From: a virus
Reading direction: 5' to 3' (one strand)
Length of the DNA stretch: 51,215 nucleotides
IMG/VR virus record: IMGVR_UViG_3300030333_004761
Coordinates: 1 to 51,215 of that record
Within the stretch, counting starts at the first letter, position 1. Every line of letters starts with the position of its first letter. Below the pieces are notes generated by a model. The model saw only the letters and a list, made by a program, of their open reading frames with translations. It was not told the origin of the DNA and did not search any database. Position numbers and translations under genes: made by a program. Shown piece by piece: positions 17,253 to 25,881 of this stretch.

Positions 17253-18572
17253 TTAAAAACCTGCGTAAAAGAATTGTTGTAATCGGGTCATACCCGTTAA
17301 GTTTTGTGCTCCAATACCAGCACCAAAGTTTACGTCATCTAAAGTAACGTTTTCGGTAGATAATAAAGTAGCATCTGCATCTGGGAACCTAATAGTTCTA
17401 GGAGCAGATAAGTTATCAGTATTTAAAGTAGCAGACCCAAGTTGATTACCTGTTGCTTTAAGAACAGGTGCATATAAAGTTTTACTCTTTAATTCTTGAG
17501 TTGCATCCTCTGTAACAAAAGTATTATTACCTTGATTATTTAGATCATTTGTTGGTGGAACTTCAAAAACCTGATTTGATAATGGGTTTTGATTAGCAAC
17601 ATTAAATGTTATCTTCTTTGATCCATCACTTGTATCCTGTAAAACAAGAGATTCTATTGATTTATTCTGAAGTACTTGTGTTGCATCAGTACCAACCATA
17701 GTAACGTTAGTATCAGGTATTGCTATTGTCCTATCTGCTGTTAATGCATCAGTATTAAATTGAGCAGAACTTGTGCCAACGTCAGCATTAGCAGCAAGTT
17801 TTGGATTAACAAAAGTTTTATTTAATGATGTTTGTTCTGCTTTAGTATCAAGTAAAGTAGATGAGGTAGCAGTAGGTTCTAATGATGTTGTTACTGTACC
17901 ACCATCAGGTAAGAAATATGATCTTCTAGTACCAGAGGTTTCTGACCAATTAATTTGAAATATTGCTTCTTCAGTATTATCTACAATAACAAAATTATCC
18001 TCATCAATAAGAAGAGTTTTATTCGTTAATGTCTGAGTTGTATCAGCACCTACAATAGTAGTTCCATTACCTTGAGTAATAGCAGGGAATGTAAAAATAC
18101 GAGTATTAGTTCCCGTACCAACGTTACTTACCTCAAATCTTGCTTTTGGACCTTGTGCATCTTCAAGAATAAATGTTTGATCAGATACCACAAAATTACC
18201 AGTTACCTTAACAGCACCAGTTCCTTTAGGAGATAATACAATATCAGCATTTGATGCAACATCATCAACAGCAGTCATATACAATGATACACTACTATTT
18301 CCATTATCCAACCTAGTCATATAAAGACCACCATCACCAAAAGCAATACCTATTTGATCGTACGCATTCTGATATAGTCCTGAATCTCGATCAAGGTCAA
18401 AACATAGACCAGGATCTGTTTTTGTTCCTTGCCCTAAACCTTTAAATAATTGATTTACTTTTGCCTTTCTGTTAGGAATCAAAGGGTCAGATACAACAAC
18501 TGGGAGAATCGCTTCTCCCGATAAGTTGGAATCTGAAATTGTTTCTAACTGAGAAATCTTTCTGGTTCCCAC
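17253..18572 (-). CDS. Tail-fibre-like virion protein with tandem repeats
   Basis: A 439-residue protein starting at GTG (GTR KISQLETISDSNL). It carries several imperfect copies of a fibre repeat: TQTLTNKTLL, ATQVLQNKSIESLVL, ATQELKSKTLYAPVL, each followed by a strand such as RTIAIPDTNVTMVG or RTIRFPDADATLLS. These NKTL-type repeats are common in cyanophage tail fibres. A perfect TATAAATA late element lies 28 bases upstream. The C-terminus is MTRLQQFFYAGF. Likely heads the fibre operon. Confidence 0.65.
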   Translation of the reverse strand: MGTRKISQLETISDSNLSGEAILPVVVSDPLIPNRKAKVNQLFKGLGQGTKTDPGLCFDLDRDSGLYQNAYDQIGIAFGDGGLYMTRLDNGNSSVSLYMTAVDDVASNADIVLSPKGTGAVKVTGNFVVSDQTFILEDAQGPKARFEVSNVGTGTNTRIFTFPAITQGNGTTIVGADTTQTLTNKTLLIDEDNFVIVDNTEEAIFQINWSETSGTRRSYFLPDGGTVTTSLEPTATSSTLLDTKAEQTSLNKTFVNPKLAANADVGTSSAQFNTDALTADRTIAIPDTNVTMVGTDATQVLQNKSIESLVLQDTSDGSKKITFNVANQNPLSNQVFEVPPTNDLNNQGNNTFVTEDATQELKSKTLYAPVLKATGNQLGSATLNTDNLSAPRTIRFPDADATLLSTENVTLDDVNFGAGIGAQNLTGMTRLQQFFYAGF

Positions 18573-18599
18573 GAATAATCACACTTATTGCTACAGGTC

Positions 18600-18607
18600 T
18601 ATTTATA
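18600..18607 (-). promoter_or_regulatory. Late promoter, exact TATAAATA
   Basis: Minus-strand TATAAATA, identical to the T4 late consensus, 28 bases ahead of the GTG start at 18572. Confidence 0.8.
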
Positions 18608-18815
18608 CGGTAACAGAGTCGCTATTGTTGAGTAGAGTGTTATAAAGATCACTTGCCCTTTCTAGGCAATCACTATGGTATTTAATTTTTGTTTCTAACT
18701 CACATAAAAGATCTTGATAACAAACATCTACATCACTCTCGATATACTGATCAAGTACATCAGATAGAACATTTCTAGTAGATGCAGTTCCTGGTAATTG
18801 AATTAAATTAGTCAT
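18603..18815 (-). CDS. Small hypothetical protein
   Basis: A 70-residue acidic helical protein (MTNLIQLPGTASTRNVLSDV...LETKIKYHSDCLERASDLYN). GAGG lies about 8 bases upstream of the ATG. It follows the 73-residue gene by 9 bases and ends inside the late promoter of the fibre operon. Function unknown. Confidence 0.55.
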   Translation of the reverse strand: MTNLIQLPGTASTRNVLSDVLDQYIESDVDVCYQDLLCELETKIKYHSDCLERASDLYNTLLNNSDSVTV

Positions 18816-18824
18816 AATGATACC

Positions 18825-19046
18825 TCATTGTAAAAAAGAAAGTTGTCGTTCAAGTTCATACTTGACTGTATACAATGGTCCTTCCATTGCCTTTGCCCAC
18901 TTATTACCCTTTATTGTAGTGATAACACTATCAATTTGTATTAGAGCAATTTCAGTAGCAGCTTTTGATGTACCAAATACTCCAATATCATTGTCGATAT
19001 CTTCATAATTTGGATCTTCTATCCTCCTCCACTCTTCATTTGGCAT
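18825..19046 (-). CDS. Small hypothetical protein
   Basis: A 73-residue protein (MPNEEWRRIEDPNYEDIDND...WAKAMEGPLYTVKYELERQL) with an acidic N-terminus and amphipathic C-terminus. The start overlaps the stop of the upstream 44-residue gene (ATGCCAAATGA). The WRRIEDPNYE opening is reminiscent of small conserved cyanophage proteins, but I cannot name it. Confidence 0.5.
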   Translation of the reverse strand: MPNEEWRRIEDPNYEDIDNDIGVFGTSKAATEIALIQIDSVITTIKGNKWAKAMEGPLYTVKYELERQLSFLQ

Positions 19047-19170
19047 TTTTTTCCTCTTTGATATCTTGGTGCAATCTTTCTAATGCCTTAATCACATCTG
19101 GAGTTTCCTCCCATTCCCAAGTCGATTCACGACCTTTTTTGTCCACTGTTTTAAACGATTTTTTAGTCAT
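19036..19170 (-). CDS. 44-residue hypothetical protein
   Basis: Starts at ATG 19170 with a strong TAGGAGT Shine-Dalgarno and ends at TGA 19036. The sequence starts MTKKSFKTVDKKGRESTWEW and ends ERLHQDIKEEKNAK. It is highly charged with no recognised domain. Good ribosome site and 11-base overlap with the next gene support it. Confidence 0.55.
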   Translation of the reverse strand: MTKKSFKTVDKKGRESTWEWEETPDVIKALERLHQDIKEEKNAK

Positions 19171-19177
19171 TTTACTC

Positions 19178-19747
19178 CTATTTAAATGGTGGTCCTTGAA
19201 TCCAAGCAACTAAAGAAATACGTTTTCCTGATGTTACTGGGTTTACTTTATGTGGTAACCAAGAAGGGAAAATTATACATTCTCCTCTTTCTGGTTTATA
19301 AGATTTATGAAATATATTATCATACTCAAACTCTAACTCTCCTCCCTCATATTCATTAGGACCAGAAATAAGGAGAGAACAAGATAATTTTCTCTCCTTA
19401 TTTGATCCACTTTTTATAACCGAATTACTAGTATCTACATGCCAATTATAATGATCTCTCTTATCTGCCGTATACACCGTTGACTGAACCTTAGAATGAA
19501 AATAATCTAAATCATATTCAAAATATTCATCATTCGCAGACATCATCATATTATAGATTATACCAGGTAACCATTCATCCCAATTAATCCATGCGTTCTT
19601 AGAAGAACGTACTTGTCCTCCTTGACCACCATCAACACCAGATTGTATATAAGGTAAAGTATCAAGATACTCTACTATAGATTCAATTAGTTTGTCAGGT
19701 AATTTTGAAGGAACCTTGTAAATGAGTTTATCGGTGAATGATTTCAT
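19178..19747 (-). CDS. 2-oxoglutarate/Fe(II) oxygenase (PKHD/P4H-like)
   Basis: A 189-residue protein of the double-stranded beta-helix dioxygenase family. The iron site appears as HYNWHVDTSN (HxD) with a distal HKVNPVTSGKRISLV supplying the third His and the 2-oxoglutarate-binding Arg. ECIIFPSWLPHKV is the usual strand before the distal His. ATG 19747 was chosen over GTG 19756 because of better spacing from GAG. Such enzymes are abundant in cyanophages; substrate unknown. It is one of six cupin-fold genes in the window. Confidence 0.8.
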   Translation of the reverse strand: MKSFTDKLIYKVPSKLPDKLIESIVEYLDTLPYIQSGVDGGQGGQVRSSKNAWINWDEWLPGIIYNMMMSANDEYFEYDLDYFHSKVQSTVYTADKRDHYNWHVDTSNSVIKSGSNKERKLSCSLLISGPNEYEGGELEFEYDNIFHKSYKPERGECIIFPSWLPHKVNPVTSGKRISLVAWIQGPPFK

Positions 19748-19788
19748 GGTGGGCACTCTTTCTAGATAGAGATCTTTTGTACTCCCAC

Positions 19789-20346
19789 CTATGTTGTTGC
19801 TAGATCGAAGTTTACTGAAAACGTCTTTCTAACCTCATCACTCTTATGAGGAGTAACACCATGTAACATATGACCAGGAAAGAAAATAACCTCACCTGCT
19901 TCATAATCAACGTGATGTGTATTTTCGTATTGTAGCAGTTGTTTCATACTTTGGTCAAGGCATGTGTTGTTTCTGTCATAAAAGTAAAAACTTGAAAAAT
20001 CTGGACCTTTATTAAAAAACATAACACACACTAAAGAATTTTCAGTATGATCGTGAATTTCCTGATATTGATTACGTTTATAAAAATTTATCCAAGGATT
20101 AAACATCTTATATCTAAAATTTCTACCAATATCCTTACCCCATATATCTAAACTGGGTTGTACTAAACTTTGATAATCTTCATATGATAACGGTATTCTA
20201 TCACAATCACAAGTACTACCCCAATTAAATTTTGTATTATCAACATCCTTCTCAGTATAAGTTTCTATTTTAGAAAGAAACTCATCAAAATTGGGGATCT
20301 TATATCTCCAATAGAAATAAGATCCCCAAGCAACATTATAACTCAT
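19789..20346 (-). CDS. 2-oxoglutarate/Fe(II) oxygenase-like protein
   Basis: A 185-residue protein with the layout of phage 2OG-Fe(II) oxygenases. Candidate metal residues are QEIHDHTENS and GEVIFFPGHMLHGVTPHKSD followed by EVRKTFSVNFDL, giving the distal His and the Arg. The start overlaps the stop of the preceding 48-residue gene. Substrate unknown; nucleic-acid or protein hydroxylation is possible. Confidence 0.75.
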   Translation of the reverse strand: MSYNVAWGSYFYWRYKIPNFDEFLSKIETYTEKDVDNTKFNWGSTCDCDRIPLSYEDYQSLVQPSLDIWGKDIGRNFRYKMFNPWINFYKRNQYQEIHDHTENSLVCVMFFNKGPDFSSFYFYDRNNTCLDQSMKQLLQYENTHHVDYEAGEVIFFPGHMLHGVTPHKSDEVRKTFSVNFDLATT

Positions 20347-20489
20347 TTTAAAAATGTCCTCAAAAATTTTTCCTTAAAAACCTTGACACGTTTTTTTGCC
20401 TGGCGTAATTTTTGAGGTTTCAAGTGCCTCTTTGCCTCTTTTTTAGAATGGTGCTGCCAATTTGGAACTTTCATCGTCCTAATTTGCAT
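20343..20489 (-). CDS. Small strongly basic hypothetical protein
   Basis: A 48-residue protein from ATG 20489, chosen because GAGGA lies 6 bases upstream (MQIRTMKVPNWQHHSKK...). About 40 percent of residues are Lys, Arg or His, including KRHLKPQKLRQAKKRVK. It overlaps the upstream gene by 11 bases and the downstream oxygenase gene by 4. Possibly nucleic-acid binding; unknown. Confidence 0.45.
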   Translation of the reverse strand: MQIRTMKVPNWQHHSKKEAKRHLKPQKLRQAKKRVKVFKEKFLRTFLK

Positions 20490-20700
20490 TTGGTTCCTCA
20501 AATTGTTTTTTAAACTCTTCAACCTGATCAATTACTTCCTGATCTATAGGGGGACCAGATTGTATAACAGGAGATAACAAAGCAACAGAACCATCCTCTC
20601 TTTTAATTCTCCAAACAGTACGATTCCTTTCAGTCATTGTCAAAAGAAAAGAAAGATTTTTAACTGCTTCTTCTTCAGTTATTTCTTGAATATTAGTCAT
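20479..20700 (-). CDS. Small hypothetical protein
   Basis: A 73-residue acidic protein (MTNIQEITEEEAVKNLSFLL ... IKREDGSVALLSPVIQSGPP ... VEEFKKQFEEPNAN). ATG overlaps the stop of the preceding gene. The centre suggests a small beta hairpin. No family recognised. Confidence 0.5.
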   Translation of the reverse strand: MTNIQEITEEEAVKNLSFLLTMTERNRTVWRIKREDGSVALLSPVIQSGPPIDQEVIDQVEEFKKQFEEPNAN

Positions 20701-20918
20701 TTGTTATGCTCCAAAGCAGCAAACATGTAAGTAACCTGTTCTTCAGGCATTGTTGAAGAAATCATATGAACAGTTTCGGCAAAACCTTCTGTTCCCTCTT
20801 GATCCCATTTCCATTCAACAACCTTATCATAACCTTCTTCGTCAACAATTTTAATTTGACGTTTTGAAAAATTAATGAAAACGTGCTCCACGTAATGTTC
20901 CTCATCAGGTTCAAACAT
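20697..20918 (-). CDS. Small hypothetical protein downstream of gp5
   Basis: A 73-residue acidic protein starting MFEPDEEHYVEHVFINFSKR. ATG 20918 was chosen because GGAG lies 9 bases upstream; a TTG at 20933 would include that site. It contains alternating charged and hydrophobic residues (RQIKIVDEEGYDKVVEWKW), likely a small beta-rich fold. It follows gp5 at short distance, so is probably late. Unknown. Confidence 0.5.
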   Translation of the reverse strand: MFEPDEEHYVEHVFINFSKRQIKIVDEEGYDKVVEWKWDQEGTEGFAETVHMISSTMPEEQVTYMFAALEHNK

Positions 20919-20937
20919 TATAGCATACTCCAATAAA

Positions 20938-23487
20938 TTAGTTTAAGAAAATAGACGATCCTGTGATTGTCACAGCATCCTCTGCATTGATACCAATAGC
21001 AGATTCTGCCTTAATGGTGGTGTTAGATCCTGAATCAGTCTGGATAGCAGTTTCTACATCAACAAATAATGAACCTTCTACTACATCTACTGTAGCACCA
21101 GTATTTCCACATGTCAAGGCAAAAGGACCACTTTCGTTATTAATCGTATACTGAGGAATTGCAGCAGCAGTAGAACCATCTGGATGTAAGGTATCTACAA
21201 TGCTACCATAAACCTCACGATATATTCCAGTTGTTGCTGCCTCTTTCTTCTCAATATTAATATTTGTTTGCTGAGTTAAAGTATTAAGAGTATAAGAATT
21301 TAATGCTGTATGAATTTCATCTCCACTATTATATTTCTGAGTTTGATACTTAGATTCAAAATCATTACCAGTTATAAACATTTTAGGAGCACCAATATTA
21401 TATTCACTTGCTTCAAATCTAAGTGCTGCACCATTTACTGCAAAATCAACATCAGAATTAAATGATATAGTATGTTTTTGAATCTTCTCATTCTTTTTCT
21501 TACCCTTCTTATCCTTTAACTTAGGTGAAGCAGTAGCAGTGATAAACATTGCTCCACCAACTTCTAAATGGAAATCACCAGTAACCTTTAATCTATAATC
21601 ACCATCAACAGTAGTATCACAATTAGCATCAACTAACTTACATTCATCACCATGAACTTCTTTTGTAAAATTACCAGCATAAGTTGTATGGTCAGCAACT
21701 AAAGAACCAGTATCACCTTTTCCACCAGTTTGTTCTTTTCTATAAGATTCACACTTCTTAGCAATCTCTTCCTCTGACATATCAGGATTTTGCTCTCTCA
21801 TTGTCTTTCGACAAACATGTTTTGCAAACTCACTATTGTTAATATTAACAGACGTATGTGTAGTACCACTTGGTTTACGACTTATAGTTGCTTGCCTACC
21901 AGGTGTACCAACATGCATATCATATGCACCATTAATTTCAGTTTTTGCAGACGCTAAGAAAGGATCAACCTCATGTAAAATTGAATCAATTAATGATCCA
22001 CCTTTACTATCACCACCACATGTACCTCTATCACTACCTCTAATTTTATTAATTTCTGCTAATTCTTCTTCAGAGCAATTAGTAGTACCAAATAAAGGGA
22101 ACCATCCAGAATCATCTGTTCCTCCATCAGGTTTTCTATCACAATTACTCTTAATAAACTTCATAAACATTTTTAGAAGTCCAGCAAGAAGATCTACAGC
22201 ACTCTCGGCATTTTTAAATAAGTCTGTTGCTTCTGAGAAAATATTATCTGCTTTTTTCCATTGATCTAAAACTTCCTTCGCCTCACCACCACCAGCAGAA
22301 TCTATAGTACTAGTAACAGAACTAATAATACCTTGTGCCTTTGATATCATACTTTCTACACCACATACAATATCATTAATACTTTCATCTACTGCTTGAT
22401 CTACAAATTCTGTTTGATCTATTAATCCATCCAAATAATCATCTAATATACCTGTTACAGTTTGAATAGGATTACTGACAAGTGATTGTAATTGACTATC
22501 AACTCCACAAAGAGAACCTAAAATCTCTGATGCTGCTTGTTGTACTGCTTGAAGAATAACAAAAGGTGTTCCATCTGCTTGTTCCTGTACATTAGATTCT
22601 TGCAAATCTTCTGCAAGGTTTGCCATTGATTTACGAATAGCAGCAGTAACCTGCGTCATAATACCACCAATAGCATTCTCTAAATTTGCAGTTAATTCTT
22701 CTTTAGTTACCGATTTACCTGTAGTAATATTAGTATATGTACCACTCTCATTTTTAACTAACGTAGATGCTGTCTGAGATATATCTTCTATTCTTCTTTT
22801 TAAATCTCTTTTTACATTCTTAACTGGTCCACCCACACCATTAGCAGAAGGTATAGGTTCTTCTGGATTCCTAGGTTTTAACGGATTACCACCACTTCCA
22901 CCAAGTATAGTACCAATGTTAGAAGGAGATCCAGGTCCACCAGTAGTGGCAGACTTCATTGAAGGCATCTTAACTGTATTAGTCGGTCCTTGTCTTTTGA
23001 ATCCTTCATCCTTACTACTTGCTTGAGAAGAATTAGGAAACATTGGATTCAATGAGGAAGCATTAGGAGCAAGTCCTGGTTCCATATCTTCACCAGTAAA
23101 TGCAAACTTCTTCTTATCAATAGTATCATCAGATTTTTTAACTCTCATAACACCTATAACAATAGGCATTTGAGCAGATTCTCCATCCATGAAGAATCCC
23201 ATAACAATAGCACCAGGTTGTAATTGACCTGATGATTCACCTTGACCGTCATTACCTGCTTGAGATGTATGTTGTAACACACTAGCCCAAGGTAAGTGCT
23301 CTGTAGGCAGATCTCCCGTTGTTCCTCCACGGAAATTAGTATAATATCCAAGCACACGAACTTTGACCCTACCTAACTCCATAGGATCTTCATTATCCTC
23401 TACTTCACCAACCCACCAGAAAAATCCGTCTTTACCAACGAAATTAATATTAGGTTCGTTTAAAATACCGTCTAAGGTGTCTGCCAT
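20938..23487 (-). CDS. 5: gp5 baseplate hub / central spike protein (without lysozyme domain)
   Basis: An 849-residue T4 gp5 counterpart. Residues 1-125 form the OB-fold domain (FFWWVGEVEDNEDPMELGRV, LPWASVLQHTSQAG, PGAIVMGFFMDGESAQMPIV). A long helical middle follows, with Cys residues and a repeated QAVQQAASEIL-type helix. The C-terminal third (from about residue 600) shows the VgrG/gp5 beta-helix style (VDGDYRLKVTGDFHLEVGGA; EAGINAEDAVTITGSSIFL-type ending). In T4 gp5 forms the membrane-piercing spike. I see no T4-type lysozyme domain between OB and helix. A late element lies upstream. Confidence 0.85.
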   Translation of the reverse strand: MADTLDGILNEPNINFVGKDGFFWWVGEVEDNEDPMELGRVKVRVLGYYTNFRGGTTGDLPTEHLPWASVLQHTSQAGNDGQGESSGQLQPGAIVMGFFMDGESAQMPIVIGVMRVKKSDDTIDKKKFAFTGEDMEPGLAPNASSLNPMFPNSSQASSKDEGFKRQGPTNTVKMPSMKSATTGGPGSPSNIGTILGGSGGNPLKPRNPEEPIPSANGVGGPVKNVKRDLKRRIEDISQTASTLVKNESGTYTNITTGKSVTKEELTANLENAIGGIMTQVTAAIRKSMANLAEDLQESNVQEQADGTPFVILQAVQQAASEILGSLCGVDSQLQSLVSNPIQTVTGILDDYLDGLIDQTEFVDQAVDESINDIVCGVESMISKAQGIISSVTSTIDSAGGGEAKEVLDQWKKADNIFSEATDLFKNAESAVDLLAGLLKMFMKFIKSNCDRKPDGGTDDSGWFPLFGTTNCSEEELAEINKIRGSDRGTCGGDSKGGSLIDSILHEVDPFLASAKTEINGAYDMHVGTPGRQATISRKPSGTTHTSVNINNSEFAKHVCRKTMREQNPDMSEEEIAKKCESYRKEQTGGKGDTGSLVADHTTYAGNFTKEVHGDECKLVDANCDTTVDGDYRLKVTGDFHLEVGGAMFITATASPKLKDKKGKKKNEKIQKHTISFNSDVDFAVNGAALRFEASEYNIGAPKMFITGNDFESKYQTQKYNSGDEIHTALNSYTLNTLTQQTNINIEKKEAATTGIYREVYGSIVDTLHPDGSTAAAIPQYTINNESGPFALTCGNTGATVDVVEGSLFVDVETAIQTDSGSNTTIKAESAIGINAEDAVTITGSSIFLN

Positions 23488-23505
23488 CTTACTAGGGTTT
23501 TCTAA

Positions 23506-23513
23506 TATTTATT
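23506..23513 (-). promoter_or_regulatory. Late promoter element AATAAATA upstream of gp5
   Basis: Minus-strand AATAAATA, about 19 bases upstream of the ATG at 23487, overlapping the end of the upstream oxygenase gene. Confidence 0.6.
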
Positions 23514-24117
23514 GATTCACCTGAGGTGCTTCTGCACTAAAGTCATCTCTAGTCAATGGTTTTTTCTCTAAACCAGATTGATATGCTTTCATTACATCTT
23601 CACCCATAATATTAAAAGAAACAACAACTCTCTGTTTAGTACTTCTATTAATTGGTGCTTCATGTAAAATGGATGATGGAAATAATATAAGATCTCCTTC
23701 TCTAACAACTGGTTGGAAATCTACCAAATCTCCATTTGCAGGATCAGGGAATGGTGAGAAAAATCTAGTAGGTTCATGGGCAGCAGAATCATAATCTACA
23801 TAAATTATTCCAGAATACCCAGTTTGACCATGATTATGTGGACCATGACCATCAAATCTCATAGATTTTTCATACCAGAGTGATGTTATATAAACTGGAC
23901 AAGGATAATTCTCAGCAAAATCTTGCATATGAGGGCTAATTATTTCACCAACCGCTTCCATATATGCTGGTATCCCTCTTTCTCTATTCTCATAGAAATC
24001 GCTAAATCCGTATTCAAATGGTATTGCATCCATTAATACTTTCTTTTTGATTTCCCAGTTATCAATAGAGTACTGCTTATATGGTACTCTAAACATTGTA
24101 GTGCTATTGTTGCTCAT
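23509..24117 (-). CDS. 2-oxoglutarate/Fe(II) oxygenase-like protein (TIGR02466-like)
   Basis: A 202-residue protein matching the layout of phage and cyanobacterial 2OG-Fe(II) oxygenases of the TIGR02466 kind. Candidate ligands are GHGPHNHGQTGYSGIIYV and the distal DLILFPSSILHEAPINRST with R in KQRVVVSFNI. It overlaps the preceding cupin-type gene by 14 bases and is part of a run of three cupin-fold genes after ho1. Substrate unknown. Confidence 0.75.
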   Translation of the reverse strand: MSNNSTTMFRVPYKQYSIDNWEIKKKVLMDAIPFEYGFSDFYENRERGIPAYMEAVGEIISPHMQDFAENYPCPVYITSLWYEKSMRFDGHGPHNHGQTGYSGIIYVDYDSAAHEPTRFFSPFPDPANGDLVDFQPVVREGDLILFPSSILHEAPINRSTKQRVVVSFNIMGEDVMKAYQSGLEKKPLTRDDFSAEAPQVNQ

Positions 24118-24583
24118 AATTAAGAATTGCTGTACTTAGTGTTATTCTAGGACTATGGGGATAAGGATCATGATATACACCTTTCGGTATAAAGAGACTA
24201 TCTCCAGGTTCTAATCTATGTATTGATTCATCATCAAACTTATATGATACAGAACCAACTGCCTGTGTAATTAATACATCCACTTTATCTTTGTGTCTGC
24301 CAAACGTTACACAGTCACTACCAAACGAAGTATATACATGACAAGTTTGAATTATATATCCCTTTTCTTTTAGTTCTTCTACTGAATCAAATATAGTTCT
24401 AGGTAAATTTTCATTATGCAATATCATTATAGGACATTTCCATTCCTTTGCATCTGCTATACCTATTTTAATAGTTTTTGTCTTAAATTCATTATCAATC
24501 TTTTTTATACAATCATCCCAAGTAACTAATTTAGCTTTTTCAGAATGATTTCGTGTTAATGTTACTCCTGGTTTTTCCATCAT
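24104..24583 (-). CDS. Cupin/JmjC-like protein
   Basis: A 159-residue protein. The segment TFGRHKDKVDVLITQAVGSV and then LEPGDSLFIPKGVYHDPYPH are the two halves of a cupin or JmjC-type metal site (HxD followed by distal His). RBS GAGGTGAA precedes ATG 24583. The DVLITQ...YKF pattern is typical of JmjC-like ribosomal-oxygenase relatives. Likely an iron enzyme; substrate unknown. Flanked by two 2OG oxygenase genes. Confidence 0.65.
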   Translation of the reverse strand: MMEKPGVTLTRNHSEKAKLVTWDDCIKKIDNEFKTKTIKIGIADAKEWKCPIMILHNENLPRTIFDSVEELKEKGYIIQTCHVYTSFGSDCVTFGRHKDKVDVLITQAVGSVSYKFDDESIHRLEPGDSLFIPKGVYHDPYPHSPRITLSTAILNYEQQ

Positions 24584-25197
24584 TTCACCTCAATTTCTAA
24601 ACCAGCAAGACGTTCAAAATTACCAATCTTACCAGAAGGAAATGTATTAAATGCTATTGTATATCTATCTTCTTTATCTGTATGGTCACCTACACTATGT
24701 TTTATCTGTGAAGGAAATAAAATTAAGTCACCAGCAATACATTCTTGATCATGAAAAACCATACTATCATTTGGATTACCAGATACTTTAATAGTTTGAA
24801 TATCTTTATCTGTATAAAAATACCATTTATTTTCTATCCCAAGAGCAGTAGGAGTATTAGTATCATTTAAATAAAAAATTCCACTAATCATAGAATTAGG
24901 ATGATAATGAGGATGATGATGTTGCATCATACCAGTTTTATTTCCCCAACACTGAGTTATTTTAATTTTTTCACAATGTAATTGTAAATCAACTCTAATT
25001 TCTTCTAAACATTGTTCAAACCAATTAGATAACTTATGATATTCTTCCTTTTTGTGAATATCTGTACGGTCAGTCATAAAATTAAAATTATTCTTAACCC
25101 ACTTTTCTGCCTTTAATAAATTAAAGGCACTAGAAAGTATCTCCTCATCACATTTAAACTTATAAAGTTTTTGAGGAAGAATATTAATAATTTCCAT
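24580..25197 (-). CDS. 2-oxoglutarate/Fe(II) oxygenase-like protein (TIGR02466-like)
   Basis: A 205-residue protein. GMMQHHHPHYHPNSMISGIF carries an HxH-type metal segment and DLILFPSQIKHSVGDHTDKE followed by DRYTIAFNTF carries the distal His and Arg. This layout fits TIGR02466 putative 2OG-Fe(II) oxygenases, which are common in cyanophages. It starts at the stop codon of ho1's downstream boundary (one shared base) and belongs to the late cassette behind cp12. Substrate unknown. Confidence 0.75.
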   Translation of the reverse strand: MEIINILPQKLYKFKCDEEILSSAFNLLKAEKWVKNNFNFMTDRTDIHKKEEYHKLSNWFEQCLEEIRVDLQLHCEKIKITQCWGNKTGMMQHHHPHYHPNSMISGIFYLNDTNTPTALGIENKWYFYTDKDIQTIKVSGNPNDSMVFHDQECIAGDLILFPSQIKHSVGDHTDKEDRYTIAFNTFPSGKIGNFERLAGLEIEVK

Positions 25198-25880
25198 TAA
25201 TTACCTGTAATATAATTCCAAATAACTTTCCATAATGACTTAGTAGCATTTCCTTGAATCTCATCAAAGATGTACATATTAAGTTTAAAAGCATAATTTG
25301 CCTCATCAACTAAAGCACGAATCTCAACATCATCTAAGTCCAAAGAATCTAAATCAGAACGATATCCATCTTTAAATTCTTTAGCATCAGGTACTCTAGG
25401 AAACTCATAAAACATTAAACCTGACCCTTTAGCAGGTTGTAGTGCTTTCTGAGCAATATTCTTAAGAATTTGTCCACCAGATAAATCACCAATATAACGT
25501 GTATAGTGATGTGATATAAGAAGAAATGGAGATTTCTCTGCTACTTCATTAAGTCTGTGTATATAAGTTTTACATGCTTCTGACCCACCATGAGAAACCT
25601 CATTTCTCCACATAGGTCCATAATAATATCTAAGATCGTGTTCAAGAAAATTAGTACGATTAAGTTTTGATTGATATTTTTGTAGAGTTTTAGCAAGAGG
25701 ATCATTTGTCTTACTAATCAAATCCTCCATACAACTATAAACATAATAAAAATCCGTAAGTAACTTACGGTATTCTTCTTCATTTACAACACCTTTAAGA
25801 AAACCCCTTACAAATTTAGTGTTTTCTGCTGCTGAATGGGACTTTTTAGTCCCTTCTTTTAATTCTTTTGCTAGTCCCAT
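25197..25880 (-). CDS. ho1: Heme oxygenase (biliverdin IXalpha-forming)
   Basis: A 227-residue heme oxygenase that opens heme to biliverdin with ferredoxin electrons, the first step of bilin synthesis. The N-terminal LAKELKEGTKKSHSAAENTK holds the proximal heme-ligand His region, and HHYTRYIGDLSGGQILKNIA is the HO signature with the GDLSGG distal helix. I chose ATG 25880 (MGLAKELKEG) by family alignment; it lies directly after the cpeT stop. An upstream ATG at 25910 has a GGGG-type site but lies inside cpeT. Neighbouring cpeT makes a bilin role clear, but no pcyA or pebS is in this window. Confidence 0.93.
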   Translation of the reverse strand: MGLAKELKEGTKKSHSAAENTKFVRGFLKGVVNEEEYRKLLTDFYYVYSCMEDLISKTNDPLAKTLQKYQSKLNRTNFLEHDLRYYYGPMWRNEVSHGGSEACKTYIHRLNEVAEKSPFLLISHHYTRYIGDLSGGQILKNIAQKALQPAKGSGLMFYEFPRVPDAKEFKDGYRSDLDSLDLDDVEIRALVDEANYAFKLNMYIFDEIQGNATKSLWKVIWNYITGN

Positions 25881-25881
25881 A

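Noticed and set aside
5137-18572. Diversity-generating retroelement acting on fibre tips
   Set aside because: No reverse transcriptase, no template repeat and no adenine-biased variable repeat seen in the window.
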